In this document: one piece after another, positions 60,760 to 64,000 of the stretch
How the letters are laid out: each line of letters opens with the position of its first letter
How positions within the stretch are numbered: position 1 is the first letter of the stretch
DNA from: JBNLBS01 sp050303415
GTDB lineage: Bacteria > Pseudomonadota > Gammaproteobacteria > Methylococcales > Methylomonadaceae
Reading direction: 5' to 3'
DNA length: 64,000 nucleotides
Assembly (NCBI GenBank): GCA_050303415.1
Contig: JBNLBS010000010.1
Location: 62,001 to 126,000 of the forward strand
Made by a program: the position numbers and the translations under genes
The notes under the pieces: model-generated
The model's input: only the letters and a program-made list of their open reading frames with translations
What the model was told of the DNA's origin: nothing
Database searches by the model: none

Positions 60760-62175
60760 ATGATTATTTCTTTTATGTGTTTTTTGCTGGGCTTTACCGT
60801 GATCGGTATTTCTTCAGCCTGGAAAAGTAGGGGCACCCGTCACGATTATTATCTGGCCAGCGGCACAGTCAAACCCTGGCTGGTAGGCTTGTCGGCAGTA
60901 GCGACTAATAACAGCGGTTACATGTTTATCGGTGTGATCGGTTACACCTATAGCGTTGGTCTTGCCGCCATCTGGCTGATGTGTGGCTGGATTGCCGGCG
61001 ATTTTTTAGCGTCTTTATTTGTTCATGCCAGACTTCGGGTTGCAACCTCGATGAGCGACGAGGTCAGTTATGCCGGAGTGCTCAGTAACTGGTCAGGCAG
61101 CAACAACCGGTTGTTACAGCGAGTTATCGGTGCTATTTCGTTGCTTTTTTTACTGGCTTACGCCAGTGCCCAGCTGATTGCCGGCAGCAAAGCCTTGCAT
61201 GTGTTGTTCGAATGGCCTCCCTGGGCCGGAGCGTGCATCGGGGCTTTTTTGGTCATGATTTATTGTTTTGCCGGCGGTATACGTGCTTCAATCTGGACTG
61301 ATGCTGCGCAGTCATTGGTTATGATAGTGGCGATGGCTGTCTTATTGCTCAGTGCTGTAGCATCAATGGGTGGCGTTGAGATGTCGATAGCACGGATGCA
61401 ACAGATCAACGGTTTTCTGGATTGGTTTCCCAAAGATTTAGTTTTTCCGGGGTTGGCAGGAAGCGTGTTGTTTGTAATAGGCTGGGTGTTTGCCGGGTTA
61501 TCGGTTATCGGCCAGCCTCATATCATGGTTCGTTTTATGACGCTGGACGATGTCGATAAAATGTATCAGGCAAGGTTTTGGTATTATCTTTGGTTTATCG
61601 GGTTTTACTCACTTGCTACCTGTGTTGGGCTGATTTCCCGAATCTACCTGACCGATGTTGGCGCTTTTGATGCCGAACTGGCGCTGCCGACGATGGCATT
61701 GCAACTGCTGCCGCCGGAATTGGTCGGTTTAGTGTTGGCGGGCATTTTTGCCGCCACCATGTCTACGGCTGATTCTTTGTTGTTAAGTTGCTCGGCGGCT
61801 GTCACGCATGATCTTTTTCCTCATAAAATAGAAAATACAGTTCTAATTAAATTGACGACCCTATTCGTAACTTTTTGTGCACTGTTATGGGCTTTGTTAA
61901 GTAACCAGAGTGTGTTCAGTCTGGTAGTAATGGCTTGGTCAGGGTTGGCCAGTGCTTTTGCTCCATTGTTAATCGTGTTATGTCTGGGCGGTAGACCAAG
62001 TCAAACACAATCGATTACAGCCGTAGTTACGGGGTTGGCGGTTGCTTTGCTATGGCGTTACCAAGGCTGGCATCTTGCTACTTATGAAGGTATGGCGGGA
62101 ATATTGGCTGGACTGCTTATCTTGTTTTTGCCTGTTGTTAATATTAGGTGGCAGCAAATATTGGTAAAAAACTAA
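60760..62175 (+). CDS. Sodium:solute symporter, probable osmolyte uptake
   Basis: A 471-residue SSS-family (PutP-like) membrane transporter with about 12-13 helices. IYCFAGGIRASIWTDAAQSLVM and the Na2-site segment FAATMSTADSLLLSCSAAVTHDLF are diagnostic. Aligned by eye to E. coli PutP, the position of Asp55 (in SDMSGW) is Asn (TNNSGY). It starts 49 bases after ectC on the same strand, so it is probably co-expressed and takes up an osmolyte such as proline or ectoine. The substrate is not proven by sequence. Confidence 0.9.
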   Translation: MIISFMCFLLGFTVIGISSAWKSRGTRHDYYLASGTVKPWLVGLSAVATNNSGYMFIGVIGYTYSVGLAAIWLMCGWIAGDFLASLFVHARLRVATSMSDEVSYAGVLSNWSGSNNRLLQRVIGAISLLFLLAYASAQLIAGSKALHVLFEWPPWAGACIGAFLVMIYCFAGGIRASIWTDAAQSLVMIVAMAVLLLSAVASMGGVEMSIARMQQINGFLDWFPKDLVFPGLAGSVLFVIGWVFAGLSVIGQPHIMVRFMTLDDVDKMYQARFWYYLWFIGFYSLATCVGLISRIYLTDVGAFDAELALPTMALQLLPPELVGLVLAGIFAATMSTADSLLLSCSAAVTHDLFPHKIENTVLIKLTTLFVTFCALLWALLSNQSVFSLVVMAWSGLASAFAPLLIVLCLGGRPSQTQSITAVVTGLAVALLWRYQGWHLATYEGMAGILAGLLILFLPVVNIRWQQILVKN

Positions 62176-62390
62176 AATCCAAATGCTTCCTTAGATAGGG
62201 GAAATGTTTTAAGACCTGTCTAAGACTTCTTGTTTTAACCAGAATTATTGAGTCGTATTATTTTATTAAAAATGGATTGCGTGAGCTACCTAATTAATCC
62301 GCGCTGAATTGCTCTATGCGGAATTTAGTGTCTGAAAAAAAAATATAGTTTAGTGACATTTAACAAGGAAAGGTTTTCTACGGTCCAATC

Positions 62391-63161
62391 TCAAAGAATC
62401 CAGTTGATTTCCCGGGCTGTTTTTTCGCCGATTATACAGTCACTTAAACTGTCAGCCATACGAGAGTCATTAGCGGATAATGCCAGGCGGCCAGACATGA
62501 TTTCTGCAAGTTTTTGTGGAAAAAGCGGATTTAGGTCCGGTTCGGCATAGCCGTCTGGGTAGCGTGGTTCATTGTGCTTATTGTACTTATCTGTGGCTCC
62601 TAAGGTATGTAGAAACTCATGAGTGATAATGATGTTGTTTTGAGCTTCCTGTTGCTCTGAGGCAAAAGCATGCACAATGGCGATTAGCCCCTTATCCAGG
62701 CCGAGTGAGTGTGGTAACGTTCTTCCGGGCCTGGCTTCATGGTAATAAATGATGACGTTGATATTCTGATAGTTATCCGCTTTGGGCAGATTTTGAAAAG
62801 CCCAGTAACGTAATTTAAGTCCCCACCAGATAATTGCCAGCACATTCGAATTTAGCTCAGGGTCGCTGGGTGGCGCTTGTAGTAGTTTCTGCTCTAGGCG
62901 AGTGAAAGTTGCCTGTTCCATCAATAGTCCATAATTTTCACTTTGTTGTTGTATAAAACGATCAATTTCATCAAATTTTTCCACCTTCAGCTGTTCAATA
63001 TATTCTTCCACTATTCTGCTGCCGTTATCGCCATTAATGGGGTGAATAATAATACCCAGTGTTGATGTCCATGATCTGGAGGCCAATCTTTGGCTTTTAC
63101 TGTAAAAGGCGACAAAGGCCAATAAAATCAATAAGAGAGTAATGCGGATAAGTTTGAACAT
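62391..63161 (-). CDS. Secreted or membrane-anchored HExxH putative metallopeptidase
   Basis: A 256-residue protein with an N-terminal membrane helix (LIRITLLLILLAFVAFY). The putative zinc motif is ITHEFLHTLGATDKY (HEFLH, then GATD with a possible third ligand Asp). WxxLK-type helices and acidic segments precede it. It resembles no named peptidase I can recall, so activity is inferred from the motif only. Transcribed toward the symporter gene with a 215-base gap that holds nothing else. Confidence 0.7.
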   Translation of the reverse strand: MFKLIRITLLLILLAFVAFYSKSQRLASRSWTSTLGIIIHPINGDNGSRIVEEYIEQLKVEKFDEIDRFIQQQSENYGLLMEQATFTRLEQKLLQAPPSDPELNSNVLAIIWWGLKLRYWAFQNLPKADNYQNINVIIYYHEARPGRTLPHSLGLDKGLIAIVHAFASEQQEAQNNIIITHEFLHTLGATDKYNKHNEPRYPDGYAEPDLNPLFPQKLAEIMSGRLALSANDSRMADSLSDCIIGEKTAREINWIL

Positions 63162-63446
63162 GAATAATTAGGCTTTGATAAAGGGTTAGTAAGGCTGGTA
63201 AACGATTCATGAAAATTCTATCACGTCAGCAAAAAACTGAATAAAAAGGGTTGAAATTATAGGGTTATTTTTTATTGGCAATGATTGTATGTAAGTCATT
63301 TTATATACTATATGTAAGCAATAACTGACAGCAATTATACCTATTGTAAATTGTTTATAATTTAGACAGTATGTTGGGTAAATTATTAATTATTTAACTT
63401 ATATAATTTTTTTATAGGGTTGATACTATATCTATATAGGTGGGCT

Positions 63447-64000
63447 ATGAAGCATATTAAATTTTTATTGATAAGTTCGGCGACAATTTTGCTTGGCGGG
63501 TGTTTAGAAGAAAAATCCTCCATTAGTCCGAAAATGATGGCTGACGCAGTGCATACTGTGATTGAAGCGGATCGAAGCGCGTATACCAAATATATAGTCA
63601 ACCGTCTGGTTAATGAAGAAAAAGTGATCAAAGCGACTGAGCATTGGCGTGATGAAAAAACACTTTTATTACCTGCGCAAATGTTTCGTGCCGGCGCCGA
63701 AATTGCTGCAGAAAAGCAGGATCAGTTTAGTTATGCCTTGTTGTCACAATGGGCGTTAAATAAGAAAAATCTACCTAAAACAGAAGTTGAAAAAAAAGGT
63801 TTACAACAAGTCTCTGAAACCGGTGATGTGTTTTATGGGGAGGAAAGTTTAGGCGACAATAATTTTTTTACTGCGATTTATCCCGATATAGCGGTAGCTG
63901 ATGCCTGTGTTGAGTGCCATAACAAGCATGAGGATACGGAAAAAACTGATTTTAAAATCGGTGATGTGATGGGCGGGGTTGTGATTAGAATACCTCTCAG
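63447..64000 (+). CDS. DUF3365 (Tll0287-like) haem lipoprotein, cut by the window end
   Basis: The open frame runs off the window after 184 codons. Leader ends in the lipobox LGGC. The mature part has ADAVHTVIEADRSAYTKYIV and a long helical sensor-like region, then CVECHNKHE, one CxxCH haem site, followed by GDVMGGVVIRIPL. This matches the DUF3365/Tll0287-like domain, known from haem-binding sensor proteins. A regulator or kinase part may follow beyond the window. ATG with AGGTGGG upstream. Confidence 0.82.
   Translation, partial: MKHIKFLLISSATILLGGCLEEKSSISPKMMADAVHTVIEADRSAYTKYIVNRLVNEEKVIKATEHWRDEKTLLLPAQMFRAGAEIAAEKQDQFSYALLSQWALNKKNLPKTEVEKKGLQQVSETGDVFYGEESLGDNNFFTAIYPDIAVADACVECHNKHEDTEKTDFKIGDVMGGVVIRIPL

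Overview
The window is a chromosomal segment of a gammaproteobacterium with moderately AT-rich DNA (GC not computed). Synteny such as recG-ridA-spoT-rpoZ and hslVU-DUF971-ubiEJB is typical of that class. An ectRABC ectoine cluster headed by a MarR-type regulator, a copper/ethylene-receptor-like domain and a multihaem cytochrome fit a type I methanotroph (Methylococcales). No methane monooxygenase gene is present, so that placement is inference. No phage, IS element, CRISPR array or plasmid signature was seen.

Layout. 0.1-8.2 kb: secreted nuclease, small lipoprotein, then a minus-strand housekeeping block (ubiC, recG, ridA, spoT, rpoZ, pgk). 8.5-11 kb: a two-gene unit for a membrane-anchored VWA protein and a coiled-coil membrane protein. 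11-16.3 kb: minus-strand hslVU, DUF971, ubiEJB. 16.5-18.5 kb: DUF4126 membrane protein, tRNA-Phe with a clear promoter, YaiI-family protein, and an unlisted 50-residue membrane protein. 19.2-26.6 kb: a signalling region with a REC-PAS-GGDEF-EAL protein, a Met/His-rich exported protein, a Cys-rich winged-helix regulator divergent from a truncated haemoglobin plus 2Fe-2S/FAD/NAD reductase pair, and an ETR1-type ethylene-binding domain fused to PAS-GGDEF-EAL. 26.9-30.8 kb: cvfB-like, purN, fadE. 31-42 kb: surface polysaccharide locus with a complete GDP-L-fucose route (manC, manB, gmd, fcl), a WxcM-like fusion and aminotransferase for a dTDP-3-amino-3,6-dideoxyhexose, two glycosyltransferases, an acetyltransferase and an O-antigen ligase/polymerase-type protein. 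42-51.2 kb: lipid region with an acyltransferase-hydrolase fusion, fadA and a fadN-type enzyme, divergent from an Mla/MCE-type lipid ABC transporter. 51.4-57.6 kb: DUF5765-like protein, a pentahaem cytochrome c with three exact 100-residue repeats, a diguanylate cyclase, an aldo/keto reductase and a DUF1232 protein. 57.7-62.2 kb: ectR, ectABC and a sodium/solute symporter. 62.4-64 kb: an HExxH secreted protein and the start of a c-type haem DUF3365 lipoprotein cut by the window end.

How the genes fit together. Ubiquinone synthesis (ubiC, ubiE, ubiJ, ubiB), stringent response (spoT, rpoZ) and proteostasis (hslVU) are core functions. Three proteins carry GGDEF domains, two of them also with EAL domains, which suggests strong surface or biofilm control, and they lie near a polysaccharide locus. 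The fad genes and the Mla-type transporter form a membrane-lipid turnover and transport neighbourhood. Ectoine synthesis next to a probable osmolyte symporter points to a saline or fluctuating habitat. The most notable find is the ethylene-receptor-like c-di-GMP enzyme, in which all seven residues known to matter for Cu/ethylene binding in plant ETR1 are present at a constant offset.
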